Origin: Styela clava
Lineage: Eukaryota; Chordata; Ascidiacea; Stolidobranchia; Styelidae
Length of the DNA stretch: 64,000 nucleotides
Assembly: GCF_964204865.1 (NCBI RefSeq)
Contig: NC_135254.1
Coordinates: forward strand, 16,621,001 to 16,685,000
Direction: 5' to 3'
Of the stretch, positions 23,276 through 35,599 are shown piece by piece; the first letter of the stretch is position 1, and the number at the start of each line of letters is the position of its first letter. The notes below the pieces were generated by a model, which saw only the letters and a program-made list of their open reading frames with translations, was not told where the DNA came from and searched no databases. Made by a program: the position numbers and the translations under genes.

Positions 23276-23455
23276 CGTTGCCATGGAAACGAGGCATCAT
23301 CTGTATTGCTATTGAAGGGAAATAAACATTACTTTAGGAAAGGATATTTTCAAGATAAGTAAACCGATATGTATATAAGAAGTGAAGAATATGATCAGAA
23401 GTGCATTTTGACAATTTCCCTTGATAACGGAATGCCTGTTACCATGGAAACGAGG
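23276..23455. promoter_or_regulatory. Two X-box-like palindromes
   Basis: GTTGCCATGGAAAC near 23278 and GTTACCATGGAAAC near 23437 match the RFX X-box half-site arrangement. They sit in similar sequence contexts (CATGGAAACGAGG follows both), so they may belong to a small dispersed repeat rather than to a promoter. Confidence 0.3.
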
Positions 23456-23879
23456 TATCGTTATCGACCAAACACGATTATAAGTCGCACAAGCTGTATT
23501 TTTTGTTATTGTCATGGATCACAAATTAAGCTACATTCACTTTCAAAATGTAATTACTTTTGTGTTCAATCAACTGCCATCGCCAATGGTATGCTTTCAA
23601 ACTCATAGCCACGTAAAGCTGGTGAAAATATAAAATATATATATATCTCATAACTGACGAACTACTGTTATCTTGGAGCTATCATATCGTCATCATATAT
23701 ATAAATAAAGATAAATTCATTCTCTTAACTATGGCATTAGTATCTCAGTCAGATAAAAACGGAAAACTTGCATTACATTTCAGCTCAAACTCGGCTGGAA
23801 TCGTTGATTTTTCTAATCTATATCTAACGTCGCCTGTAAGTGCTACAAAAAGAATTAAATAGAAAAACGATTGAAATAC

Positions 23880-25443
23880 TTATATTTTCACACATTATTC
23901 GAGCGTGTTTGCTCCAATCAAATGAAACACTGATAGAAAGGGGTCAATAGTAGACGCTCGGTGCTGAGGAGAGCGTTTTGTAATCATTGAGATGCCAGAT
24001 GAGTTCTATAAGGATTGGTTCAATGCACAAGCTGGAATCTCCAAAATGGCTCATATATTTATAGGGTTTTGTTTTAAAACAAGGGCTTTTTTTAAATCAA
24101 AAATTTTCTGTATTTTTTATTAAAAAAAAAACCTTGCATCGCCGCGAAACAACGCCAAAACGTTGCATTCTTGCGGCTGCACACGCAGCCGGAATTATAA
24201 TTTCAAAAATAAAATTAAATTTTTTTAATTTGACTTTTATCACTATTGCGTACATTTATCGCCACTTTATATCTCCACCAAAGTCATAAGATTTTACCCA
24301 GAATGTTTAGCCGAGATATCAGAGAGACGTTTTGAGTGAGAAAAATCATGAAAATTAGCTCACGTGCCTACAACAAAAGCAATTCGATCAAGTGCCCTTC
24401 GACAAAACGAGTGGGTTGCGATAATGAAGAATATATCGGCGATAATCTACCGATATGAACGATGAGACACCCTAACCTAGCCTATTTTATTTGTAAGAGT
24501 CCTCCGATGCAAAGACGCCACAACTAATCTGTTATGACGTCATAATATGAATTTCGAGGTCATGTATTGACATTTTTCTCATAAAATGAAGTCATTGTTA
24601 CGGTTAATACTGTTCGGTTACTTTATGGTTAGCATACTTTGTTTTTTAAGGTTGAAGTGAGTTTTCAAGGTTATGCGAACTCAATTATTCGATCGCATTT
24701 AAATTTTCGCAACGTGGTTTCATCGTAGCAGGGTCGTTCACGTAAGGGCTTATCGGTTGCGTCTTACTGCGCCAACCACTACACTACAGCTTGAGAAGGT
24801 GTGCATGAGCCTCTATCGATATTTGTGGCGTTTTGAAAGATTTATTGCAAATAAGAAGCGCTTGGCAAGTTTTTACATCCATATTTCTTCAACCCATTTA
24901 ATACAAAAAAATCAAGTAGTACAGCCATTTTGAACAAAACAGGCAAAAAAACTCGATTTAAAACTTTTGTTTTAAAACAATTCTTTCTGAACAAATCCCT
25001 ACATATATAGTCAAACCATCTTATAGAAGTGTATAGAACAGATTTAATTACAGAAGTTGAAGCATAGAAATAAGCTTGGTAAAGTGTCTCTATACTACAC
25101 TTTTGTTTTAGCTCGCATGAATTGATAAATATAAGTGAGATATGATGTAAATGTTTTGATTACTTTGATGACAGCGGGATATGACATTTAGCTCTAGTGA
25201 ATGATCTGATACTGAATTGCGTTATTTCCGAAACGTGTGATAATATCAATAAGTCAGCATAACAAACATTTTTCTCTTTGTATATGGGGAGCAATACTGA
25301 AGTTTGATGCACAGTTATTAGTTGTAATTCGTAGTGTATACGACTGCAATATTTTGGAAGATAAGTTCATTTGGGTTGACAACAAGTTCAGTCTTATATC
25401 TTTATAGTGTTACTTTATAGTGTACCTGTTGTATTCTATAAAT
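23880..25443 (+). repeat. Duplicated lipocalin-upstream block, copy 3
   Basis: Same block as 4700-5668, leading directly to the lipocalin B start codon. It is interrupted at 24062-25001 by an inserted element. Confidence 0.7.
24062..25001. mobile_element. DNA element with TAGGG ends
   Basis: It begins TAGGGTTTTGTTTTAAAAC and ends with the inverse of TAGGGATTTGTTC. Inverted subterminal GTTTTAAAAC motifs lie at each end. Flanks TATATTTA and CATATATA agree at 6 of 8 positions. The block copies at 5340, 8270 and 48150 lack it. It is likely non-autonomous hAT-like; no transposase is seen. Confidence 0.6.
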
Positions 25444-28400
25444 ATGGCGTTGTTCTGCTTGAATTCGAAAACTAGCACATTCTTCATGATGAATATAATT
25501 TCAATCTGTGCAGGACAAATTGCAGGAAAGACGTCATGCAGAATTCCGAAAATAGACGTGGACATTAATTGGAAAGAGGTAAAACACAGGAAAATTACTG
25601 TTCTCAATACTGTTAGAGACTATATGCATAATATAGTCGTTTTTACGAATTATTAAGCGTTTATAATCCGCCGTTTATGGCGTGTACTAGTAATATCGCA
25701 GTGGAAAACTACGATAGTTAAAATTCGCGTGAAGTATTCAAGAATCGAGTGCAATCTTTCAAATATAATTTGTCTGTTTTTATCAGAAGGATGACGTCGA
25801 AAAAACTTTGATCACATATAAGTACTGTATCAATATTGCGATTCACCTTCATCTTCAGTTGTGAATATCACAATGGTGTACCATAATTTGTTCGCGCAAT
25901 TGACAAACCACAAATGTTATTACCTTGTCATTAAGCAGCCTTCTGGTAAAATGAAGATTGACTTTGAATTCATATCACTCACAAACCTGGCCCTTTCAAT
26001 ACTCATTTGCATTCTTTTGGCCATTTCGGGGTTTATGAGATACTTGGAGTTGACTTCAATGTTCCTAACACGTAGATTTAAATAGCTGAATAAAAGCGCC
26101 GTCATCGTCTATCTATACCTACAACACACGTAAAATATGTAACACATATTTATTCGTTTTACTCTAGATGCCAAAGACATGGTATTTGGGCCTACACACA
26201 AACGATGCTGTGAAGTCAAAAGATGTTCTTTGCTCCAAAATGGAAAATGTTACATCGACACCAAGCGGCGGCTCTGTTGTGATCACAGAATATCATCATA
26301 GGTTAGAGTTACCATATCTGGGAAGACAAAATCCCTTACAAAATTTTAATGAGTCACGTTGACCTATTTTGCAACCAAAACTCTTATACTGTACACTGTA
26401 CAGTATTATGGTATAAATTCACAATGTAAACAAAGGCACAAGCCTACTTAATCGTTAGCACTAGTGACTGAACCCTAGCACGGAACAAAGTACAGGTGGT
26501 GCAACCAAAATACCGATTACAAAATGCTGGCAATTCGGGTCATATGTGACATCACAATTATCTAAATTTGACACAATCTGTGTTGCCCAAAAATGCCTGC
26601 GTGTGACATATCTCTAACAAAATAGAATTTGGTGGATGCGCAATATCTGAAAACTCGTGGATTTGTAGCAGGGATTCACTGTATTCAAAAATCCCCGACA
26701 TTTAAGCACTTTTCAACATTTCTCCTTGACGCAAATTTGACCACTGAAATCCCGGACAAGTCAGGGAAAAATCTGGCGTATGGCAACCCTAAATTTCTAT
26801 GTTATTTGAATCAATTGTATTCTCTACTACACTGCCAGATATATAAATTCGAACCGTCCACAGATGGAATGCACAACGGCAGCCAATTCCACCCCGATAA
26901 ATATTTCTGATTTTCTAGTCACTACTCACTAGTAGTAACAACTAAATAATATTGCAACTTTAATCGGCGTTTCAAATTAAATCAATACTTCATATAATCG
27001 TAAAACCATAAAAATAATTTTTTGCTTTTCATTTACAAATTTTATTCAGTTCACCTGCAAGCATTTTTCCTGCTCACTTTATTCGACAAGACAATGGTAT
27101 TTACGCAGTCGAGAAAAATGATGGTGAGTACAACTTTAGGCATGCAAGTGAAATAATATTATCATGAAATAAACGAACTTAGATTGAAGCCTGCCTGTCC
27201 CAGCCTTGAACTCCAAACATATAAGTCTAACACTCGAAGCACTGAAAACGCTCGATGAACCAATTTTGATGTTACTTGTATAAGTCGGACCAAGGGCTAT
27301 TTTGGGTAGTTCTATTCCTGGTGGGATCATGTTGGAAAGTTGAGACGAACAGTTTCCTTTATAATATTCATAAATATAGGTTCGTAAGCTTTAAAACAGG
27401 CTTTAGAATAGAGTACCGATTTCGAGTGTAACAGCAATCATTACTGCATATTCGTTGTTGCTTGATTCAGTTCTATTATGCATTCAGAGCAAAAGTAAAG
27501 AAGGACAACTTATACACGAATTCGATTACTCAATTATGAAATTTCTGGCTTCACTTTGTATTGTAATTTGTAATTTATTTTCAAGATGATGCGATAATTA
27601 AAGCCGAATCTCAGTATCCTGATGGAAAAACCAACGAAAATGCTGCCAGTTTTGGTGAGATAATTTTCAATACATAACTCAAGGGTTGAACCCCCATCCC
27701 ATGCAACCATCTCGCCTACGGGTCGGAAACCCAAGTTTGAAGAGTCCTTGGGTAGGCAATGTCGTGCATATCATGATAGTTAAAATAGCTAGAAACAGAG
27801 AACATAATTTATTCGGTATTCACTAAAACTGAAGTCTTATTGTCGGCAAAAAAACGTCCAGACAAGTTAATGAAACTTGAACGTTTAACACCACTACAAT
27901 TGTACCGAAGATATTGTTTTATGCTGCATTAGTTACATTCTATACGCCTACCTAATACAAGGCCGAGCTATTCCAAATAGATGTGCTCCACTTCGTATCA
28001 ATAAATTTACTTCTTCCTGTAGACAAAGCCAGGTTGGATTCTCCTACCATTCTTTTAAGTGATGGAAAAAACTACTTCATCCATGCATGGTGTGTTTCTG
28101 GTATGTATGTTATAAAATTTATATCTCAATTATTGTCGTGCTTTTAGATATCTTTCGAGGAATTTCGAATTTTTGCTACCTTAGTATATCGAATAGAAAT
28201 ACTACCGATGTATGACTCCAAGTATATCGAGGTTCAAAGTTTCGGTGCGGTACGTGTCTTATCTCTGTCATGTATATCTAATTTGACATTTTAATACTAA
28301 ACCTATCGAAAGGCAAACAATGCGAAACTTCAGGATAAAAAGATCAATTTTAAATTCAGTGGCCACACAGTTGTCATAAAGTCAGTGAATTTTTTTCCTC

Positions 28401-29177
28401 TGGGCTAGATGTTGTGCGGCGCATAGTGCTAAGCGTTAGGAATACGCTCGCCGCCGTAATTCTGATTACCTTGCGTTGGTTCGCAGGTTCGAATCCCATG
28501 CGTGGATAATCATACGCAGGAGGATTACTGTACTCCTCGCCGCCGCTGGAGGGTTTACGTAACCACTGCTCGGTTACGGCTTCATCCACCATCAAGTCCA
28601 TGGATCTGAAAACAAATAAATGACCAACTAATCCCATACCCGACATGGACTATAGTAACCGGACCAAAGGCGGTGGTCAGCCATGTGATTGAATCGTCTT
28701 ATAGGCTTCCCCCAGGATAAATATGTTAATCCTATCCTAACCTAAGCTTCAACCTAAGGGAATAGAGGCATGACAATATCTCGCTATTGTGCCCGGTGAT
28801 TGAGGATTGTATTTTTCGCTAGAAAGCTATGACTCTTTAATTTTTGTGGTCTTTATGGGATTCGTTTTTGTGCTCCATGACTTCATCAATAATTGCGCAC
28901 CTCGTGGCGGTTCCGAGTTCGTATTCGTCGTAAAGGTCGCGGTAACTGTAGTCTACTGTAACAGCTTGCATACCCGTAGGGTACTACTTCGATTTGGTGT
29001 TCGTGTCCATATGTTTCAGCATAGCTCTCTTGTTTTCCAGATGAATGGATCGTGTGGACGCAATTTCCTACATCTAGGCCTACACAACATCAAATTAATG
29101 AATTCCAACGGGCTATGGATAAATATGGAATAAATGCAGACATGTATCCTTGCCAACAAGTTGATGCGAATAAATAA
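25444..29177 (+). CDS. Lipocalin-like secreted protein, paralog B
   Basis: Six exons join in frame to 208 residues: 25444-25578, 26168-26301, 27050-27123, 27586-27654, 28023-28100 and 29041-29177. Intron phases are identical to paralog A. Seen: a leader (STFFMMNIISICA), SCRIPKIDVDINWKE, then MPKTWYLGLHTND in place of the lipocalin G-x-W strand, EYHH at the end of exon 2, GIYAVEKND, SPTILLSDGKNYFIHAWCV, and a tail with MYPCQQVDANK. The frame is open throughout, so the gene looks intact. Its product should be secreted and bind a small hydrophobic ligand, by family analogy only. It is one codon shorter than A in exon 2, and its exon 2 donor (AG/GTTAGA) is not aligned base for base with that of A. 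Intron 6 carries a SINE. Confidence 0.82.
28395..28750 (+). mobile_element. tRNA-derived SINE
   Basis: The head resembles a tRNA. A pol III B box GGTTCGAATCC lies at 28486-28496, and a degenerate A box lies about 60 bases earlier. The tail carries CCTATCCTAACCTAA. A decayed 3' fragment of the same family is at 56110-56285 (shared GACATGGACT and GGTCAGCCATGTG-like motifs). It lies in lipocalin B intron 6 and not in A or C. Confidence 0.75.
28801..29040 (+). repeat. Dispersed repeat R1, copy in lipocalin B intron 6
   Basis: Landmarks are GATTGTATTTTTCGCTAGAA, then TTTCTGTGG-like text and GTGTCCATATATTTGA-like text just before the terminal exon acceptor. Related copies occur in each tandem unit (14825-15040 and repeats), at 34140-34480 (reverse), 42177-42480, 42955-43205 and 62836-63080. 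Confidence 0.6.
29169..29174 (+). terminator. AATAAA overlapping the lipocalin B stop
   Basis: As in paralogs A and C, the last sense codons AAT AAA form a polyadenylation hexamer. Function is inferred. Confidence 0.3.
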
Positions 29178-31005
29178 TTGGACCAAACAGATATCTGAAT
29201 ATGGTTTTACGCGGAACACAAAAATTAGGATGTTCGCTCAAAATTAACGATTATGAAACTTATACCATTATATTGCAATCAATATATTTATCTTTGAATT
29301 GTTACAATGTGACGATTATACCATATATGGATATGAATATTATTTTAGTTGTAAGATAAGAAACTCGGATAGGCCAAACCCGACCTAGCTTTGTCATTAA
29401 GCTTCAAAAACCAGGAGTGTAAATGCATCGATACGTAGAAGAATTACACATTGTCTAATATGCCTGTTATTGATTGGTTTTTGCGAGACTAACTACTTAT
29501 CCTTCTTCTATGGTTTTGTGCCGATAGATCCGCATGCATATAATGCAGGGATGCTTCAGATAGATTGAAGATTGATATTCTAAGTGATTTAAGTGGTCAG
29601 ACGAAATCATAACTGGAACCCAGAAAATGAATTCGTCTTTACATTTTATTACTTTTTAACCCAGCACAAAATCTCGATCAAAGCAATGACATTAAACAAC
29701 ATGATAGGCAACTCTGACGTCACTCCATAAGACTACATGCGAAAGATTGTATTTCATGATACGCTCCAATGCACATATTTCTCGTCGCCTTTCGCGACGG
29801 TTTTCCGCTTGCTTTTGCTACTCGGCGTCTTCTTTACGTGTAGTACCTGCCTTTTTGCGCCTGTAACGAAAGAAAATAATCTCTATATCTGAGAAGTTTT
29901 GCTCATTTGGAAAGCTGGAATGGCAGACAAGCTGTAAAGAGTAATTCTGAACATCATAGACGTTTTTTTTATCAGAGAATATTACAAACGCGATAGCGTA
30001 AAGATTTGTGTGAAACATTTTGCAGATAATGACAAAGTTCAAAGTTAGTAATTTTAATGTTTGCGCTTAAACATTGAAATTTCATTTAAAGAGGGTGTCA
30101 CACAAAACAGCAAAACTGTTTTTACTTCTCTTAAAGGTGCTGTGATACAATTCCATAACACAAAGTTTGCACCTATCGAACTTGTTTTAGTAGGTGAATT
30201 TATTAGACATATTACATATTCAGTTAATCGTAGGTAACATTACTGGTACATAATGCCTCGTAGATAGGTTTGTGTCTAAATTTAGGAATTTAGCTCATAG
30301 CCCGCTAATTAATATTATCTTCTATGCAGGAGATTGCAGGGCTGATTCAACTTGCAGCCTTACCAATCACCTGACGATGCTCATTTAGTTTGTCTCGAGC
30401 AAGTCTTCTTGAAAGACTTGTGTGAATGGAAACTACCTATATGTTTTGCCTTCCTCCGATTTTAGAAGACAAATTCAATCTGAGGAATTTTGCATATAAT
30501 TCTCATTGATTGTTGGCTGTTTATAATTCCTATTAAATGTGAATTCTGATTTTATCAAAGAGTTAAACATTTTTTACGTAATTTACGGGCACTTTTTTCT
30601 TGTCAATACTCCAAGCTGAGGTAATAAGCAAGACAATACATTCATGTCATCTGCAAGCAAAATATACACACTAATTAAAAGTTTGACACATTGAGATAAT
30701 ACATCATGACAGAAAATACAAAGATACAGTATGTATGGCCATCACATGGTAATTAAAATTTAAAAAAAATTAATAGAGGCTGTGGAGTATGAAAAGTTCA
30801 AGACAAAGAAAAGAACAAAAGTTCATAGCTCATGAACTCTCAATTCTGCCTCCATTGCTTTGTGAAGGCCAATATATTCCGAGTGGCTGAATTGGTTTAC
30901 CTTTATGATAGCAACGGTTTTGTATTTAATATAGCGAGATTTTTTTTCAATTTAATTGAAGTGATATTATTTCCCAAAGCAATGCTTGAATCGTCTAGAA
31001 TAGAT

Positions 31006-32172
31006 CAGTGGTGTCAAACTCATGGGTTTCGAGAGCCGCATTGCATGTTGGAAATTGTAAAAAGGGCCGCAAACAGTTTTTGATAATGTATACTCGAGAG
31101 ATATTTTTCAGATAGTTTTAGTTTGTGACATATATTGTGATGCAACTAATCAGTTGGATTAAGTTTTATTATTTTCTTTAATTTCAAATGCAATTACATA
31201 TTAATATTTGCATTCCACTATTATTGCAAGTTACTGTATTTATTACAAAAAATCATAAAATTTCATGTACAACCATCAAAATCATTTTTGAACAAGCCTT
31301 GGTTAAGGAAAGAATAATATATACACTAAAAATGACTTAATCTAAATATATGAACCTAAAATTAACAAAAATACTACAGTATAAACTCAATGTTTTTTTA
31401 ATTACATTTGTCCTGCCGTTTGGCATCTTCTTTGTGTCACCAGCATACTAAGGCCAGGCTGAAATGATTTTATAGTACCAACTCTAACTAACGAGGTCAC
31501 ATGATCATGGGTTAATCTGTATCTTTGCAAAAGTTTAATTAATTCCAGTAATGCAAAAAAGTTACTTTTATCATTTCATGTATAGATCAGTAAAAAAACA
31601 AATGACAGATTTTTTCGACAAGACATTTCACGCTACGTTGCATGGCATAGGATTGCTTGAATTATTATTGATATTGATTTTTAGTAACTAAGTCGTTGCA
31701 TATTTATATTAATATACAAACACATGGAAATTTTCTGTTCGGAGTTGGTCTTCGAATTTGTCATATTGACTGCTGAGCTTATTGTGTTTTTCATTGTACT
31801 GATGGAAATATGACAAATTAAACAATGTGCTTCAGAATTTTGTGAAATGCAGAAATATTGCAACTCCCATTTTCTTCGAAAATGCCACCTTCTTCGTGTA
31901 CTTTAATTTAATCACTCAAGTGTTTTATTCAGTATTCTTTTGCTAGCTTGATGTGTATTCTTAATTGAGTCAAAATGTGAACAAAAAAAAATTACCTTTC
32001 TAAAACTACTTTCAGTAAATTGTTTTCTGTGTGAATATTCAATTTCACTTTAAAAGGTTTGAAAAATCTTTTACATTTAAATAAAAAAAATTCCAAAATA
32101 CTATTACAATTATTGTTAAGCGTTCGAGGGCCGCACTGGAAGTTCTCTGGGGCCGCGAGTTTGACATCCCTG
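31006..32172. mobile_element. hAT element nested in the 3.8-kb element
   Basis: Ends are CAGTGGTGTCAAACTC and, inverted, CAGGGATGTCAAACTC, with GGGCCGC motifs just inside both. Flanks GAATAGAT and GTCTAGAT agree at 6 of 8 positions. No transposase frame is seen. It inserted after the host element did. Confidence 0.8.
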
Positions 32173-32229
32173 GTCTAGATTGAAGTTGTCCAAAATATAT
32201 AACATTATTTTATCATGAATCATGATTAT

Positions 32230-32790
32230 ACCCTTTTCTGAATTTTTTCTATAGTACTACCAAAATTTGATGAACCAAATATAACACAGGTGTAGTCAGT
32301 GAACCGTAATCCTCATTTTTCAAAGCTGTTTTAAGTATGTCTGGCATATTTTGTGCCTTTTTACAAAGAAGACCGCTGATGTAATCTTACGCTTTGGAAT
32401 TTTTAGTTATTTCCCTCAAGCCCTGCAGGATGTAGGGGCCATACACAACTTTACCGGAGGGTCAAATGTCTTTGCATTCCTCCATAGGTTGTTCTTCTAT
32501 TGCAAACATTTATGGAGTATTCTAATCATATTTCTTGGAATCAAACTGTCACTGATATGTCGCCAGACTTCTGATATCTCCCCTTCAGCTACAGTTGTCC
32601 TGTGAATAAATAATAGGAAATTGAGGTTAGACGAATAGTTGAAAGTTTTGTTTTATGTCGGCCTAATTTCTTGATTGATATACTCACTATTATTGCTATT
32701 GCCTCTTGTGCTGCAGGAGTCTCACAATGCTTAGACAGGTCTGTCCACAACTTTCACATCTGTAGGAGAGGAGATGTATTAATTTTCGTT
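32230..32790 (-). pseudogene. Degenerate protein-coding remnant, family unknown
   Basis: Minus-strand stretches look coding but contain stops. One, next to AG/GT-like borders near 32600 and 32750, reads LSKHCETPAAQEAIAII and then EGEISEVWRHISDSLIPRN. Another further on reads GKVVYGPYILQGLREITKN and then MPDILKTALKNEDYGSLTTP. They lie inside the 29684-33491 element and may be relics of its transposase. I do not recognise the family. Confidence 0.35.
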
Positions 32791-33498
32791 AAGAATAAAT
32801 AAAGCAGTCTATATGATTCAGAATGGAAAAGCTAATAAATCCAATATCTTATGTTTTTTGTAAAAAATGTTTTACTGAATTTGGTATATAAACTAACTAA
32901 TAAAGGGGTTTAGTCAGAAAATTATAAGCATTCGTGGCTCCAAATACTTGAGAGATCAGACTATACAATATAGACCGGTTTGAGGAAATTTTAGGTGAAC
33001 TTGTTAACCCGTTGATTCAATACGCAAACGAAAGTGAATGAGCAATAGTATGTTACAGCAATAAGTATATATCCTCACTGATTAAAAAAATCTAAATGGA
33101 GGTGCATGAACTATTTGAAACCATAAGGGGTAAGTAAATATGCAATTTCGGCAAATGGGCAACTACGTACCGTACTGAATTAATAACTTCGTAGTATTTG
33201 ACAAAAGCTGGCTTCCTCGCATGTACTTAACAGTGCGATGCCCGGGTGTGATATACAACAATAGTATTTACCTTACTTTTTTCCGATTTATTTTTACCTT
33301 CAATTTTCCACATATCATTAAAAACCACAACAATTGTCGAAGCAACCTCGAACACCATTCGTGCTATGCCTTGAAAGCAACACACATCCGCTCGTTTTCG
33401 TCTCGTCAAGTATGTGCATTGGAGCGTGCTATCGAATACGATCTTCGGCCAAAAATGCCGGAGTTGCGCATCATGTTGTTTTATGTCATTGATCAAAG

Positions 33499-34727
33499 TA
33501 ACTTCATTTTATCAGCCTTGCATGTAGCGAAGTATCGCAATATTCCGCGGAACACTGCTGTTCACTCGAGCTTCTTCGCAGCGTTCTGCGGCACAGGGAT
33601 CAAAATTGCGATTAAATTGGTCGCCATGGCGATACCCGGCGTATTTCGACGACTCTGGGTTTTAAATTTGTTTTCCGACTGACGGACAAGCCTTGCTATG
33701 TAAAAAGGCGAACATGCCTCGTGCCAATCTGACTCTGGAAAGCATGGAGTTTTCGTTAACAATTCATTATCGTTAACCGTCGGTCTAATTTTTTAATTGT
33801 CAAGTTTACTGCAGACTTTTTGCAAATTTTCTGGGAACCTTTCATCAATTTTAACTTCTAACTTTTTGGTGTTCTGCGAGGCGAGATAAAAAGCGTAGGT
33901 GTACCGGGTAAAAAAAGTTTGGGAAACGCTGCAATATATCATCAAAATTTTGCTTCATACATCAGTTTTAGGCATAAAAAGCTTTTTTCATCAGATGAGG
34001 CATTAAAAGTTTAATATTACCAGAATTAATTGCACTATTGATGTCATTTTACAACAAATCAAATAGAGGAATGTAAAGATAACTAATATTCTTGAATTGC
34101 ATTATTTTGTCAAATAGAGATGAATATTGCACAAAAACGTGGAATTGCAACTGCGCTAATGTTATTTGCCACCATTGAGTTTTTGAAATCGTGTACAAAA
34201 CAAAGTTTCGCGTAGCGTCGCGTAAAATCGAAAACGGCCGTCAGGCTTGGTGGATTAAAAACCGTGTTCCCATGAAAAATAAAAAAAATATAACGAAATT
34301 TTGGATAAAATATAAGATCTAATAGGATTCACAAAAAATCCAGAAATAAATAAAAGCCTTCTAGCGAAAAGTACAATCTTCAACCACTGAAAATTTCAAG
34401 AGAATGGGTCCATTAGTGAGAAAAGCGATTTTTTCATGCGGGTAAAAGAAGAAGAAGAATAACAACACGATCCATAGGTCCACTTTGTGTCCGAAAATAA
34501 AAAAATTTTAAGAAAAATAAATCAATTAACTTTGGATTTTTGTTGAAATAACAAGCGACTCAATGGGATTTTAAGGCGGCGCACGGGAAAACACTGGTCT
34601 AGTATACTGCACGGCGGGACAGGACGAAAAAATAAACAGCTTTTTAAAAAGGAAAAGATATCTGAGTATTGCTCACTATTTATTACTGAATTCCAATGTC
34701 AAATATGCTTTTTTAGTTTTAACCTAA
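33499..34727 (+). repeat. Lipocalin B downstream block, paralogous to the tandem unit
   Basis: This resumes the match to the gene A flank after the 3.8-kb insertion (CAGCCTTGCATGTAGCGAA, then GGTCGCCATGGCGATA). It lacks the MITE found in the tandem units. An open frame across 33221-33682 spans the insertion border and is not a gene. R1 lies in reverse at 34140-34480, and a hAT-like end (AGTTTGGGAAACGCTG) at about 33917-33932. Confidence 0.65.
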
Positions 34728-35580
34728 ATACCAATTGTGTGACAAATTCATTCAAAAATCTGACATTTCAACATGTTCTATGTAATCCATATATAAGATT
34801 TGATGAATTAAAGCTGCATAAACTAAATACTAAAACACAGACAATGCATACATGAAATAGTTTTTACATCACCCAGGAGAAGTGTTAAATATTTCAATCT
34901 TGTTTCCTCTGCGTTTAAATTAAAATTGAGTTCTAAAATTCATTTTATTTGTCAATGACTAAACAAGTCCCCAAAATATCAATATAACTTAACCAATGAC
35001 GCAAAGTCTTTTGGTGATTTTATGATCATCTTATAAATTCAGCAGAGTTTCTAAACTGTGACCTAAGAGGTACATTGTTTTGCATTTTTGTGTGAAATGA
35101 ATCACATTGAATATATCTATCACAAGGTAATAAGGTTGGTCCTACACATAACGGCAGGGGCAGGGAGGAATGATCGTAATGATACACGATATCTGGAAGC
35201 CTGGTATCCCTTCGGTATACCTTCAAACTCCACGAAGCAGATTATTTCCGAAAGATCGCAATTGATTTTCAATAGCTTCAATCCATCACTTATCAATTTA
35301 GAGTTGTCTTATAGATTCCCAACGCATTTAACATGTGTAGTCATGGTTCTTTTATATAAGATGCATTCAATTTGTGTATCATGAAATTTTTAAGCATTCT
35401 CTGTTATCATTCCACTATTTATTCATTTTGCCACTGGTTTGAACATATTGTATTATTATTAGTTCTTTTATCCAGTTAATACTCATATTTGGAATTCTAC
35501 TTGACGTTTTCTCTGATATTATCTCTCTCAAATTGAACTGAAACTGTCTGAACTCTCGAATTCAACTGAAATTACAAATG
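34728..35580 (+). repeat. Segmental duplication, copy 2 (downstream flank)
   Basis: Paralogous to 21648-22500. No gene was recognised. Confidence 0.7.
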
Positions 35581-35599
35581 GCAATGTGGAGCTCTTTAA

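Larger units (their letters stand above)
29684..33491. mobile_element. 3.8-kb DNA element with long inverted ends, unassigned
   Basis: The left end CAATGACATTAAACAACATG is matched, inverted, by the right end (CAATGACATAAAACAACATG). Matching continues, with a short gap, to CGCTCCAATGCACATA about 95 bases in. Direct repeats ATCAAAG flank it at 29677-29683 and 33492-33498. The lipocalin A block is uninterrupted here (about 15745). A hAT element is nested at 31006-32172, leaving about 2.6 kb of its own sequence. Degenerate protein-like stretches occur on the minus strand. A 7-bp duplication with about 100-bp inverted ends does not match a family I can name. Confidence 0.75.

Noticed and set aside
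28400-28505. Functional tRNA gene
   Set aside because: The B box is good but no cloverleaf with a proper acceptor stem could be formed, and the sequence continues into a SINE body with a related copy elsewhere.
33221-33682. Longest plus-strand open frame (153 codons)
   Set aside because: It runs across the right end of the 3.8-kb element, its target duplication and the paralogous flank. Part of its peptide recurs on the opposite strand in the left inverted end, so it is a chance frame in repeats.
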